Shown here in pieces: positions 18,367 through 28,200 of a stretch of 64,000 bases of DNA (positions are counted from its first letter, which is position 1; the number at the start of each line of letters is the position of its first letter). A program made the position numbers and the translations under genes. Below the pieces are notes generated by a model. The model ran no database searches. It was not told the DNA's origin and worked only from the letters and a program-made list of their open reading frames with translations. Source of the stretch: Novosphingobium barchaimii LL02 (GTDB lineage Bacteria > Pseudomonadota > Alphaproteobacteria > Sphingomonadales > Sphingomonadaceae); NCBI RefSeq assembly GCF_001046635.1, contig NZ_KQ130457.1, positions 191,641 through 255,640 of the forward strand, in the 5' to 3' direction.

Positions 18367-19116
18367 TTATGAGCCGAGGCGGTATGACAGGGACACAGTG
18401 CCCACCGGCCTGGTCTTGTGTTCGACCAGGGGGCTGTCGACCACGTCGCCGACAAGCGTCGTGACTCCGCCCGAAACGGTGAGGTTCACGCGGCTGTTCA
18501 GGCGATAGTTCGCTGCGATCGTGGCCGAAATGTCCTTGAAGCCGGCGCGTCCGCGAAAGCGCGGGAGGCCCGAGGCTAGGGCTTCATCCGCGTCGATGCC
18601 GAAGTAGCGGTCGTTGTGCTTGCGGTTCGCCCACGTCGTCCCGACCGAGGGAATGAGCATGAGGCGCGACGATATCGGTAGGGGATAGGCGATGCTGGCA
18701 TCGGCGATGAAGCCCTTGGTGCTTCCTGCAAAACCCTGGGTTCCGCCGAGTGTTGCGATCATTCCACCCGCCTTGATGCTGGTGAACATCCGTCCGCCGG
18801 CGCCGAAGTTCAGCTTGTCCACGCCTTCGGGCACGTCTTTTCGGCGATAGCCGGTCATGAGGGCAACGCTGCCGCCGATGGTGAACGTATCCGTGTCGAT
18901 GACGTTGACACCGATGCCATTGCGCAAGTTCGCGAAGAACGGGCCGGATACGATGTCGATCGCGGGCATCGGCAAGGTGCGATAATCGTCGGCGCCCTGG
19001 TACACCGGCGCATAGACAGCGCCGATGCCAACGATCGTATGATCGGCCGTCTGCGCCTGCGCCGTGCCGAACGAGAGGGCAACTGCTGCGCCGGCGGCGA
19101 TAATAAGAGACTTCAT
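18367..19116 (-). CDS. MipA/OmpV family outer-membrane protein
   Basis: 249 aa. Signal peptide (residues 1-22, FGTAQAQT), then the MipA/OmpV pattern of an early IVGIGAVYAPVYQGADDYR segment, a GPFFANLRNGIGVNV strand, and a C-terminal strand PVGTVSLSYRLGS. Family members are beta-barrels; MipA was described as a murein-enzyme scaffold, OmpV as a major porin-like protein. Divergent from the ECF sigma gene at 19326, so it could be a target of that system, but this is only positional. Confidence 0.85.
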   Translation of the reverse strand: MKSLIIAAGAAVALSFGTAQAQTADHTIVGIGAVYAPVYQGADDYRTLPMPAIDIVSGPFFANLRNGIGVNVIDTDTFTIGGSVALMTGYRRKDVPEGVDKLNFGAGGRMFTSIKAGGMIATLGGTQGFAGSTKGFIADASIAYPLPISSRLMLIPSVGTTWANRKHNDRYFGIDADEALASGLPRFRGRAGFKDISATIAANYRLNSRVNLTVSGGVTTLVGDVVDSPLVEHKTRPVGTVSLSYRLGS

Positions 19117-19325
19117 AGGGGACGTGTCCTGCGCTGTGTGCGTAAGCGGCCTTCATCGTGACCGTCATCCTAGAGACACCACCCTTGCGGTGTTTCCTCA
19201 GCAGAAAATAACCGTAGGAGGGCGGCCACGCGCACGCCGTTCGATGGGCACTACAGCGCCGTCCCGCGCAACTGATCGCCATAACGATTGTTACTAGCCC
19301 ACGCCGCCGCTAGGAGCGTGTTCGG

Positions 19326-19922
19326 ATGGCCGGATCAGGGACGCACAATACGATTATGGCGAACAGCGGGCTTCTTGAGGCCTTGATGGCTTTGGGCCCG
19401 GCCTTGCTGCGCTATCTCTCCTTGCAGGGAGCGACGGCGGACGAGGCAGAGGACATCCTGCAGGACGTCCGCCTGAAGGTATCGACGGAAAGGGTCGCAC
19501 CCGTAAGCCAGCCGCGTGCCTACCTTTACCGGATGACCCACAACCACTTCCTGCTTCACCGGCGGGCAGCGACCCGCCGGGAGCGGCGTGAGCAGGACTG
19601 GTCCGATATCAACGGCGGCGATCCGCCCGAGATCGACGAGGAACCTTCAGTCGAAGCCAGGCTGGTGGCCCGCGAACAGCTGGCTATTCTGCAAGGCGTC
19701 CTTGACAGGCTGCCCGAACGGACGCGGTTGATATTCCGCCGCTTTCGGATCGAAGGCTTGCCCCAGCGCCAGATCGCAGCGGAGTTGGGGATCAGCGTCA
19801 GCGCAGTGGAGAAGCATCTCGCGCACGCCTATGAGGCCGTAGCGGCGATGAAGAAAAGATTTGATGAGGGCGGCGGTACAGCGCGGAGTCTCAAGGGCGA
19901 AAGGGATCGTCATGGGGTTTGA
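19326..19922 (+). CDS. ECF-family RNA polymerase sigma factor (FecI-like)
   Basis: 198 aa. Has sigma region 2 (LLRYLSLQGATADEAEDILQ, SQPRAYLYRMTHN) and region 4 (LPERTRLIFRRFRIEGLPQR, with helix-turn-helix IAAELGISVSAVEKHLAHAY). Followed directly by a FecR-like anti-sigma regulator and an STN-domain TonB receptor, the classic cell-surface signalling trio for a siderophore or other ligand. AGGAG is 9 bases upstream of this ATG; a second in-frame ATG at 19356 is also possible. Confidence 0.92.
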   Translation: MAGSGTHNTIMANSGLLEALMALGPALLRYLSLQGATADEAEDILQDVRLKVSTERVAPVSQPRAYLYRMTHNHFLLHRRAATRRERREQDWSDINGGDPPEIDEEPSVEARLVAREQLAILQGVLDRLPERTRLIFRRFRIEGLPQRQIAAELGISVSAVEKHLAHAYEAVAAMKKRFDEGGGTARSLKGERDRHGV

Positions 19923-20886
19923 TGTGGAGGAGGCAGTCCGAGCCGACGCCATCAGATGGCATATCCGCCTGCGGGATGGCGGTGATGCCGATTGGGCGCA
20001 ATTCGAGGCGTGGCTGGAACTGGACGCTGAACACGTCAGGGTGTTTCAGCAGGTCGAAGACATGGATCTGGAACTCGAACCGCTCTTGCCGGAACTCGTT
20101 TTCCGCGAGGCTGCCAACGACGCTGGTGAACCGCAGGTCGATGCTCCCCGCCGGGCAGGATGGGGAAGGTGGTATGCCATAGGCGGGGGTGCGCTTGCGG
20201 CGTGCGTCGCCGGCGTGCTCGCTATAACTCTCGTTTCGCCTTCAGACCGTTACGAGGTCGCGACGAGCGCTGGCGAGAACCAGATCGTCACCCTCGATGA
20301 AGGCACGCGCATCACCCTCAATGGCTCGACGCGCATGGAATTCGACCGCGGCGACCCCCGGTTTGCCAGTTTGCTGTCGGGAGAGGCGCTGTTTCATGTC
20401 CGACACGACCAGAACCGGCCGTTCCGCCTGAAAGTGGGCGACAATGAGATCGAGGACGTTGGAACGGTGTTCAACGTGGTTCGTGGCCGCGGAGAATTGC
20501 GCGTTTCCGTCGCGGAGGGAGCGGTGTTCTACCGGTCGGGCCGCGAGGGAACACCTTTGGTTGCCGGGCAGGCCCTGCGGACGGAGGAAGGCGGCACTGC
20601 CATCCAGGTCAGCCGGACCCCCGTTGCGGCGGTGGGCGCATGGCAGAGAGGGCAACTGGTCTACCTGGGTGAGCCGCTATCGCAAGTCGCGGCAGACTTG
20701 TCGCGCGGGCTCGGGACACATATCGTCGCAGCACCTGCCATCGCCGCTCGGCCCTTCTACGGCACCATCGCGGTGGAGGGGACAGGCCCCCGGCAGATCG
20801 ACCAACTGAAGCTCGTCCTCGATGTGACGTTCAAGGCAGATGGCGATGGCTGGAGCATGAACCCCGTCAGTGACGGTGATCGTTAG
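19912..20886 (+). CDS. FecR-family anti-sigma/signal-transducing membrane protein
   Basis: 324 aa. N-terminal DUF4880-like cytoplasmic part (DAIRWHIRLRDGGDADWAQFEAWLELD) that would hold the sigma factor, one transmembrane helix near residues 85-105 (AIGGGALAACVAGVLAITLV), then the periplasmic FecR domain (VTLDEGTRITLNGSTRMEFD, ALFHVRHDQNRPFRLKVGDN) and a C-terminal STN-like segment. The ATG at 19912 overlaps the end of the sigma gene by 11 bases, so they are translationally coupled. It passes a ligand signal from the receptor to the sigma factor. Confidence 0.92.
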   Translation: MGFDVEEAVRADAIRWHIRLRDGGDADWAQFEAWLELDAEHVRVFQQVEDMDLELEPLLPELVFREAANDAGEPQVDAPRRAGWGRWYAIGGGALAACVAGVLAITLVSPSDRYEVATSAGENQIVTLDEGTRITLNGSTRMEFDRGDPRFASLLSGEALFHVRHDQNRPFRLKVGDNEIEDVGTVFNVVRGRGELRVSVAEGAVFYRSGREGTPLVAGQALRTEEGGTAIQVSRTPVAAVGAWQRGQLVYLGEPLSQVAADLSRGLGTHIVAAPAIAARPFYGTIAVEGTGPRQIDQLKLVLDVTFKADGDGWSMNPVSDGDR

Positions 20887-23272
20887 GCCGGGAGCCGCCT
20901 CCTTCGCGGCTTGCATCTTCGTTGCTCTCTTTCCGGTCCGTGCGTGTGCCGCGAATTACAGCGTCCCGGCTGGCCGGCTGGGCGAGGTCATCGTGGCTCT
21001 GGGAGTTCAGGCACGGGTCACCATCGTTCTGGCCGATCCGGACCTTGCAGCACAGCGTTCACCTGGTGTCAGGGCAAACGTCTCGTTACGGACCGCGCTG
21101 GACAGAGCGCTGAGAGGCACCGGCGCGGAAGCTGTATTTCACGGCCCTTCGACCGTTCAGATTCGCCGCCGCCGCCTGGCCCCGCCGCCCCGCAAGGCGC
21201 CGGTATCCACGCGCTCCCCGGTGAGGCGGTCCATCGAACAGACGGACATCGTCGCCGGGCCAGATATCGTCGTCACGGCGAGCAAGCAGGAGCTGACCCT
21301 CGATCGTTACCCGGGGGCGGTAAAGATCGTGAAACCGGAACGCGGATGGATCAGCAGCCATGCTGCCGACGGCATGTCTGCGATCACTCAGCTATTGCCC
21401 GCTATGGGCGCGACCAACCTGGGAAATGGCCGGAACAAGCTGTTCATCCGGGGTATTGCGGACAGCAGCTTCAGCGGCCCCACGCAGGCGACCACTGGCC
21501 AGTACCTTGGCGATATAAGGCTCACCTACAATGCGCCGGACCCGGACCTGAACCTTTATGACATGAAGCAGTTCGAGGTGCTGGTGGGCCCCCAGGGATC
21601 GCTCTATGGCGCGGGGTCGCTCGGCGGCATCGTCAGGCTGGTGCCAAATGTGCCGGATGCCGAAAAGTTCTCGGCCAGCGCCGCCGCCAATACCAGCGTC
21701 ACCCGCCACGGATCGCCCAGCGCGGACGGAGCGATCATGGTCAACGTGCCTCTGGCCAAGGGCCGGCTCGCAGTCCGCATTGTCGCTTTTGGCGGGATGA
21801 GGGGAGGATACATAGACGCGCCCGTTCAGGGGCGCCGGGACATCAACCGGACTGCCAGCTACGGCCAGCGCTTGAGCCTGCGGGCCGATGATCTGGAAGG
21901 ATGGACTGTCGATGTCGGCGCGGTTCTCCAGAACATTCGAAGCGAAGACGGTCAGTACGTTCTGCGGGACGAGCCGATGCTGACGAGGAATACGTCGATG
22001 CGGCAGCCTTTCGAGAACAATTATCGCCTCGGATATGTTTCGGCGAACCGTTCGATCGGCGCCCTTGAACTGCGTTCGGTGACCTCGGTCGCGCATCATG
22101 AATTATCGAGCCTGTACGACGCCACGGGATACGACGGGGCAGGATCGCCCGCACGCTACACCGAAAATAACGAAATCGAGCTTTTTTCCCATGAGACGCG
22201 CTTGTCCGGAGGGCAGCCCGGTGCCCCATGGGTCGCGGGCATTTCTCTGACGAAAAGTATAAGCACGTTGATCCTTGGATTCGATCCGCTGGTCTCTCCT
22301 ATCAGCCAGGGAGGCATTCGTAGCAGCCAGGCGGAGGCCGCCGCATTCGGGCAGATGTCCCTGCCTGTCACGTCCACACTGGCGGTAACCGCCGGCGGGC
22401 GCATGACTTTCGCGCATAGCGCCCGTAGACTGATCGATGCCTCGATAGAGGGCCTGGATGACCCCCAACGCAATGAACTGCGTTTCTCCGGTACGTTCGG
22501 CGTGAACTGGCGACCGGGCGGACCGATTTCCGCGTTTTACCATTACCAGCAGGGTTACCGTCCGGGAGGCCTCGGAATTGCGCTGTCCGACACGGACCTC
22601 ACGACCCGCCAGTTCGTCGCCGACGATCTGCAGATCCACGAGTTGGGAATGCGCTGGCATGATCGAGATCATGATCGCTTTTCGGGGCAGATGGCGCTGT
22701 TCATTGCCGATTGGCGTAATATCCAGGCCGATCTGATTGGAGATTCCGTGGTGCCGATCACCAGTAATATCGGCCGCGGCATCATTCATGGGCTCGACGT
22801 GGAGATGACCTGGAAGCCGGTTCCGTCGTTGACGTTCAGTGCGTCGGCGTTTCTCAACGAGAGCCGGCTGATCGAACCGGCGCCGGGGTTTGTGATAGAC
22901 GGCAGTTCGCCCAACAAACTCACGCGCACGTTGCCCAACGTGGCGCGAAACGGCGGCCGCTTCGGGGCGTCATGGCGCGGAAGCATCGGGAGCAATGCAA
23001 CGTGGTCGCTGGACGCCTCGATACGCTACGTTGGACGATCGCATCTGGGCCTGGGCGAGCTTCTGGATGTTCCACAGGGCGATTATACGGTTGCCGATGC
23101 GGGCGCCCGTTTGGAATTCGGGCGCTTGGGAGTGTCCCTCGCCATCACCAACATCGCCGATTCCTATGGCAACACTTTCAGTTATGGCAACCCGTTCGGC
23201 CTCGCTGCCAGAAATCAGATGACGCCGGTCCGTCCGCGTACCCTCCGCATGGGCGTGGACATGCAGTTCTAG
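20870..23272 (+). CDS. TonB-dependent transducer with STN signalling domain (FecA-like)
   Basis: 800 aa, GTG start overlapping fecR-like gene by 17 bases. After a signal peptide (residues 1-28, VRACAA), residues about 29-100 form the secretin/TonB N-terminal (STN) domain (YSVPAGRLGEVIVALGVQAR), which marks a transducer that signals to FecR. A plug (FEVLVGPQGSLYGAGSLGGI) and beta-barrel follow, ending PVRPRTLRMGVDMQF. Together with the two upstream genes this is a complete FecIRA-type system. The ligand is not known; iron chelates are usual, but carbohydrates and other compounds are also sensed by this family. Confidence 0.92.
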   Translation: MTVIVRPGAASFAACIFVALFPVRACAANYSVPAGRLGEVIVALGVQARVTIVLADPDLAAQRSPGVRANVSLRTALDRALRGTGAEAVFHGPSTVQIRRRRLAPPPRKAPVSTRSPVRRSIEQTDIVAGPDIVVTASKQELTLDRYPGAVKIVKPERGWISSHAADGMSAITQLLPAMGATNLGNGRNKLFIRGIADSSFSGPTQATTGQYLGDIRLTYNAPDPDLNLYDMKQFEVLVGPQGSLYGAGSLGGIVRLVPNVPDAEKFSASAAANTSVTRHGSPSADGAIMVNVPLAKGRLAVRIVAFGGMRGGYIDAPVQGRRDINRTASYGQRLSLRADDLEGWTVDVGAVLQNIRSEDGQYVLRDEPMLTRNTSMRQPFENNYRLGYVSANRSIGALELRSVTSVAHHELSSLYDATGYDGAGSPARYTENNEIELFSHETRLSGGQPGAPWVAGISLTKSISTLILGFDPLVSPISQGGIRSSQAEAAAFGQMSLPVTSTLAVTAGGRMTFAHSARRLIDASIEGLDDPQRNELRFSGTFGVNWRPGGPISAFYHYQQGYRPGGLGIALSDTDLTTRQFVADDLQIHELGMRWHDRDHDRFSGQMALFIADWRNIQADLIGDSVVPITSNIGRGIIHGLDVEMTWKPVPSLTFSASAFLNESRLIEPAPGFVIDGSSPNKLTRTLPNVARNGGRFGASWRGSIGSNATWSLDASIRYVGRSHLGLGELLDVPQGDYTVADAGARLEFGRLGVSLAITNIADSYGNTFSYGNPFGLAARNQMTPVRPRTLRMGVDMQF

Positions 23273-23285
23273 GATTGCCGTGGAC

Positions 23286-23334
23286 AAGGGTGGGCGGCGC
23301 TGGTGAAGCCGTGCCGGTGACGCCGCCGACCCTT
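23286..23334. terminator. Convergent terminator-like hairpin
   Basis: 14-bp stem with one mismatch (arms 23286-23299 and 23321-23334, AAGGGTGGGCGGCG against CGCCGCCGACCCTT) and a 21-base loop. It lies between the FecA-like receptor and the OsmC-like gene, whose stop is at 23342. Confidence 0.55.
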
Positions 23335-23341
23335 TCAGGAC

Positions 23342-23800
23342 TCAATTGGTCCTCACGCTGCACGCGATCTCGACCTCGCTGTCCAGGGCGATGGTGTAGG
23401 GGCAAACCGATAAGGCGATCCGAACGATCTCTTCCGCACGCTCGATGTCAATGCCGCCGAGCAGGATGTCGAGCATGATGCTGGAAGGTGGACCCCATCG
23501 GTGACCGGGTGGAAAGGATACGTCGACGGCCACTTCTATACTCGTTCCATCCATATTCAACGCAGGAAAATGGCCGTCCCGCGATTGTGCTATGCGAATG
23601 ACGGCATTTTCGATGGACGCGGCATAGCCGGCAGCGAGCAGCCCTCCCGGACTTATGGCGCTCTGCCCCGTCCACACGGGTCCCCAGGCCGCGCCAAGAG
23701 AAAGCTCGGCAATGCCGGATCTTTCATGGATACGCTCGCCATGGTGCTTAAACGCGCGCCGCGGGGCGAGTGGAGTGAGAAGGCGACGTATCGCACTCAC
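23342..23800 (-). CDS. OsmC/Ohr-like protein with Ser at the peroxidatic Cys position
   Basis: 152 aa from a GTG that overlaps the preceding efflux gene's stop (GTGA). Homology to Ohr/OsmC is seen in SPGGLLAAGYAAS (usually NPEQLFAAGYAAC) and in IALSVCPYTIAL (usually the VCPYS motif). Members reduce organic hydroperoxides with two cysteines. Here the first is Ser62, while the second, Cys133, is kept, so normal peroxidase chemistry seems unlikely. The start is odd: no ATG fits the family N terminus, but the coupled GTG does. Placement as the last gene of an RND efflux operon hints at a role in detoxification, perhaps binding rather than reduction. Confidence 0.72.
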   Translation of the reverse strand: MSAIRRLLTPLAPRRAFKHHGERIHERSGIAELSLGAAWGPVWTGQSAISPGGLLAAGYAASIENAVIRIAQSRDGHFPALNMDGTSIEVAVDVSFPPGHRWGPPSSIMLDILLGGIDIERAEEIVRIALSVCPYTIALDSEVEIACSVRTN

Positions 23801-25254
23801 GGCACATCGAGCTTCGCAGGCGTCTCGTCCCATCGCTCGCGCAGGCCGCCGCCCAGGGCGACGTAGAGGGACACTTCATTCTGGAGCGCGGTGGAGCGAA
23901 GTTCGATGAGTTGCTGCTGCGCTGCGAACAGGCTGCGTTCCGCATCGAGGACCTGCAGGTAGATCGACAGTCCCTGCTCGTAGCGACGCCGCGCCGTGCC
24001 GGTAAGCCGCTGCTGGGTTGCGACGGTGTTGGTTACGGCCTGGATCTGGTCTCGATAACCGCGTCGGGCCGCAAGCGCGTCGGCGACTTCGCGGAACGCC
24101 GTCTGTACGGCTCCTTGGTAGGCGGCGGTCAGTTCGTCGGCCTGGGCCTTGCTCAGCTTGAGTGCAGCCGAGCGACGACCCCAGTCGAAGATCGGCAATC
24201 CCACGGCGCCGCCGTAGGACCACGACTTGTTGCTGCCCTTGAACAGGTCGTCGAGGGCAGCGGCGGCAAAGCCGAACTGGCCGGTCAGCGAAATGCTCGG
24301 GAAGAACGCGGCGCGCGCGGCACCGATATTCGCATTTGCCGCCCGCAGCGCAAATTCCGCCTGAAGGATGTCGGGCCGGGCTGACAGGACGCTGGAGGGC
24401 TCCCCCGTTTCCAGTCGCGGGAACTGGCGGCTACCATCCAGCGCACGCCCTTCCGGCAAAGCATCCGTGATCGGACCCCCGACCAGCACCGTCAGCAGGT
24501 TGCGCGCCTGTTCGGTCAGCCGCTGCAGATCCGCGAGATCGGCGCGGGCCTGCGTGGTCAACAGCACGGTCTGGTCGTAATCGACCGTGGATGTGACACC
24601 GGCATCCAGCCGTCGCAGAGCGATGCGCTGTCCTTCGATGCGGCCCTTGAGCGTCTGCTGCGCCAGAGCCACACGCTCCTCGCCGGAGCGCACCGAGTAG
24701 TAGGCGGCCGCGACCTGGCTGATGAGCGAAAGTCGAAACGCACGGGCGCCCTGGACGGAGGCCAGGTACTGCGCGCGTGCTTCCTCGGACAGGTTGCGGA
24801 CACGGCCCCACAGATCAAGCTCGAAACTGGTCACGGCCGCATTGGCGGTGAAGGTCTCGTATGTCACCGCCTGTTGACTGTCACCGACCGCATCGCCCAG
24901 GCCGAGCGCGCTGGTCGGCTGGCGGGTCTTGGTATAGTTGCCGTTCGCGTCCAGCTGCGGAAGCCGCTGCGTATCCTGTATCCTGTATTGCGCACGAGCT
25001 TGCGCAACGCGGGCAAGCGATTGCGCCAGATCCCGGTTGTTCGCGAGCGCAGCGGCGATGTAGGCCTGGAGCCGCTCATCGCCGAAGTAATCGCGCCAGC
25101 CCAGATCGGTTGCCAGCCGTGCATCCGAACTGCGTGCCGCGTCCCCGGCAGGAAAGGCAACGGGCACGGCTGCGACCGGCTGGTGATAGACCGGGGCGAA
25201 ATTGCAGCCGCTTACGATCAGGGTACCCGTCAGGGTGAGAATAGCCTTACGCAT
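23797..25254 (-). CDS. RND efflux outer-membrane factor (OprM/NodT family lipoprotein)
   Basis: 485 aa. Lipoprotein signal peptide with lipobox VSGC (Cys17) at the N terminus, followed by two outer-membrane-efflux repeats (for example DLAQSLARVAQARAQYRIQD and NIGAARAAFFPSISLTGQFG) typical of TolC-fold channels. It would form the outer-membrane exit of the pump encoded upstream. The ATG at 25254 was chosen because it gives the lipoprotein signal and overlaps the permease stop by 8 bases; a longer upstream frame lies inside the permease gene. Confidence 0.93.
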   Translation of the reverse strand: MRKAILTLTGTLIVSGCNFAPVYHQPVAAVPVAFPAGDAARSSDARLATDLGWRDYFGDERLQAYIAAALANNRDLAQSLARVAQARAQYRIQDTQRLPQLDANGNYTKTRQPTSALGLGDAVGDSQQAVTYETFTANAAVTSFELDLWGRVRNLSEEARAQYLASVQGARAFRLSLISQVAAAYYSVRSGEERVALAQQTLKGRIEGQRIALRRLDAGVTSTVDYDQTVLLTTQARADLADLQRLTEQARNLLTVLVGGPITDALPEGRALDGSRQFPRLETGEPSSVLSARPDILQAEFALRAANANIGAARAAFFPSISLTGQFGFAAAALDDLFKGSNKSWSYGGAVGLPIFDWGRRSAALKLSKAQADELTAAYQGAVQTAFREVADALAARRGYRDQIQAVTNTVATQQRLTGTARRRYEQGLSIYLQVLDAERSLFAAQQQLIELRSTALQNEVSLYVALGGGLRERWDETPAKLDVP

Positions 25255-28200
25255 GGGCCGGCCCTCCCGCCTGCGTACCGTCATGGCCGGCGCGGGCGTC
25301 TTCTTGCGCGTCCTCCGCTTCAGGATCATGGGGGCGAACCAGCCATCGGCGGGCCGCGATGTAGAAGACGGGAGTGAAGAACAGGCCGAGCACGGTCGCG
25401 GCGATCATGCCGCCCATGACGCCTGTGCCTACCGCGTGCCGGCTTGCGGCACCGGCGCCTGACGCGACTACCAGCGGGATCATGCCCAGGATGAAGGCGA
25501 GGCTGGTCATCAGGATCGGACGCAGACGCTGGCGTGCTGCTTCGACGGTCGCCTCATCGGCAGTGGTGTCACCCTTTTCGTCGTCGATCGCGAATTCCAC
25601 GATCAGGATCGCGTTCTTGGCGGCAAGGCCGATGATGGTGATGAGCCCGACGTTGAAATAGACGTCAGCCGAAAGCCCGCGCAGCATTGTGAACAACACC
25701 GCGCCCAGAACGCCGAACGGTACCACCAGCAGCACTGAAACCGGGATGGCCCAGCTATTGTAAAGCGCCGAGAGCAGCAGGAACACGACCAGCATGGACA
25801 GGCCCAGCAGCATCGCTATCTGCCCGCCAGCCTGCTTTTCCTCGTAGGCGGTGCCGGTCCATTCGTAGGCCATGCTGCCCGACAGCGTCTCGCTGGCGAT
25901 CTTTTCCATCGCGGTCAGCGCTGCACCCGAAGATTGGCCCGGAGCCGCCTGGCCGGAGATGCTGAGCGAGGGATAGCCGTTGTAGCGCTCGACCTGAAGC
26001 GGCGCGGTCTTCCAGCTTACCTGCGTGAAGGCAGAGAAGGGCACCAGCTTGGTTTCGCTGGCACCGGATGCCGTGGCGCCCGTTACCGGAACGCGCAGGT
26101 TGAGGACGTCCTGCGCGGTCATGCGATGGGCGGCGTCGGCCTGCAGGTAGACCCGCAGCACGTTGCCGTCGCGGCTGAAGTCATTGGCGTAGGCGGAGCC
26201 GAAATTGATCGCCAATGTCGCATTGACGTCGGCTATCTGGAGACCCAGCGCACGCGCCTGGACCCGGTCGATATCGACGTAAAGCTGCGGCGCATCGCCC
26301 TGGCCGTCGGGGCGCACTCCGGCGAGTGCGGGATCCTTGGCTGCCTTTGCGAGTATGGCGGCGCGCGCGGCAAGCAATCCGGCCCGGTCGGTCCCGCTGC
26401 GGTCTTCGATCTTCATGGAGAAGCCCGTGGCATTGCCCAGCGACTGGATCGGCGGCGGGTTGATCGGGAAGATCGTCGCGCTGACGATGTTGCTGACGGC
26501 GGCCATGGTTCCGCCGATCAACGCATCGACGCCTTCGGCGCTACCGGTGCGCTCGTCCCACGGCTTGAGGTCCACGAACGACATCGCAGCGGACTGACCC
26601 TGGCCAAAGAAGTTGTAGCCGATGATCGACATGACATTGCGGACCTTCGTCTGGCCGGCGAGATAGGCTTCGGCCTGCTTGACCGCGCCTTCCGTCATGG
26701 CGATCGTCGCGCTGGGCGGAGCGTCGTAGCTGACGAGGAAGTAACCCTGGTCCTCGTTGGGAAGAAATCCGCCCGGCAGGCGGGTGAACAGCAGCGCGGT
26801 AACGCCCAGCATGGCGACGAACACGACCAGCCAGCGTAGCGGTGCGGCGGTCATCCGTCCGACGGCGCGGCCGTACTTGTCAGTCGCGCGGCCGAAGCGG
26901 TCGTTGAACCCGTTGAAGAAGCGGCGCGGCAGTCCGCGTATGCCGGTGGGCGGCGGCGTGTCCTTGTCGTGATGCTTGTGCGGCTTGAGCAAAGTGGCGC
27001 ACAGAGCCGGCGTCAGCGTGAGAGCGAGCACGGCCGAGAAGAATATCGACACGGCAAGCGTGACCGAGAACTGGCGATAGATGCCGCCAGTCGATCCGGG
27101 AAAGAAAGCCATCGGCACGAACACCGCGATCAGCACCAGCGTGATGCCGATGATCGCCCCGCGGATCTGGCCCATCGCCTTCACCGTCGCGCGGCGGGGC
27201 GATAGTCCTTCGTTCGCCATGAGGCGCTCGACGTTTTCGACCACGACGATCGCGTCATCGACGAGGATGCCGATGGCGACGACCATCCCGAACAGGGACA
27301 GCGTGTTGATCGTAAAGCCGAACAGATAGAGGCCCAGGCACGCGCCAAGCAGGGCGATCGGCACGACGACGGCGGGGATCAGGGTCGAGCGCCAGTTCTG
27401 CAGGAACAGGAACATGACGATGAACACGAGCACCATCGCCTCGATCAGCGTCTGGATCACGCTGTCGATCGAGGCATTGATGAACGGTGTCGTGTCGAAC
27501 GGCACCGACCACGTCATGTCTGCGGGGAAGTTCTTCTGCAGTTCGTCCATGCGCGCGCGGATCGCCGTGGCGGTCTGCACGGCGTTGGCTCCCACCGCCA
27601 GCTGGACGCCCATCCCGGCGATCTGCTTGCCGTTGAGCTGCGCCTTGAAGGCATAGCTGTCATTGCCCAATTCGACGCGGGCAACGTCGCGCAGGCGCAC
27701 CATCGAACCGTCGGTGTTGGCACGGATGATGATGTTGCGGAACTGCTCGGGGTCGGAAAAGCGGTTCTGGGTGACGATCTTGGCGGTGAATTCGGTCTCG
27801 CGCGTTACCGGCTGCTCACCCAGCCCGCCGCCGGCGGTCTGGCTGTTCTGTTCGGTGATCGCATTGAGAACGGCCGAGGGGGACAGACCGAAACCGGAGA
27901 GCTTGGCCGGGTCGAGCCAGACGCGCATGGCATACTGCGAGCCGAACAGCTGGACGTCGCCGACGCCGGGCACCCGGCGCAGTTCATTGACGACACCGTT
28001 GGCAGCGAAGTTGCCCATTTCAAGCGGGCTCAGCTTGCCCGTCTTCGACGACAGCGCCAGCATCATCAGGAAGCCGGAACTGTTGCTGTTGATCTGGATA
28101 CCGAGCCGGCGGACTTCCTCGGGCAGGCGTGCCTCGGCGCGGCTGACGCGGTCCTGCACCTGGGTGCGGGCCACGTCGATGTCGGTGCCGGACTGGAAGG

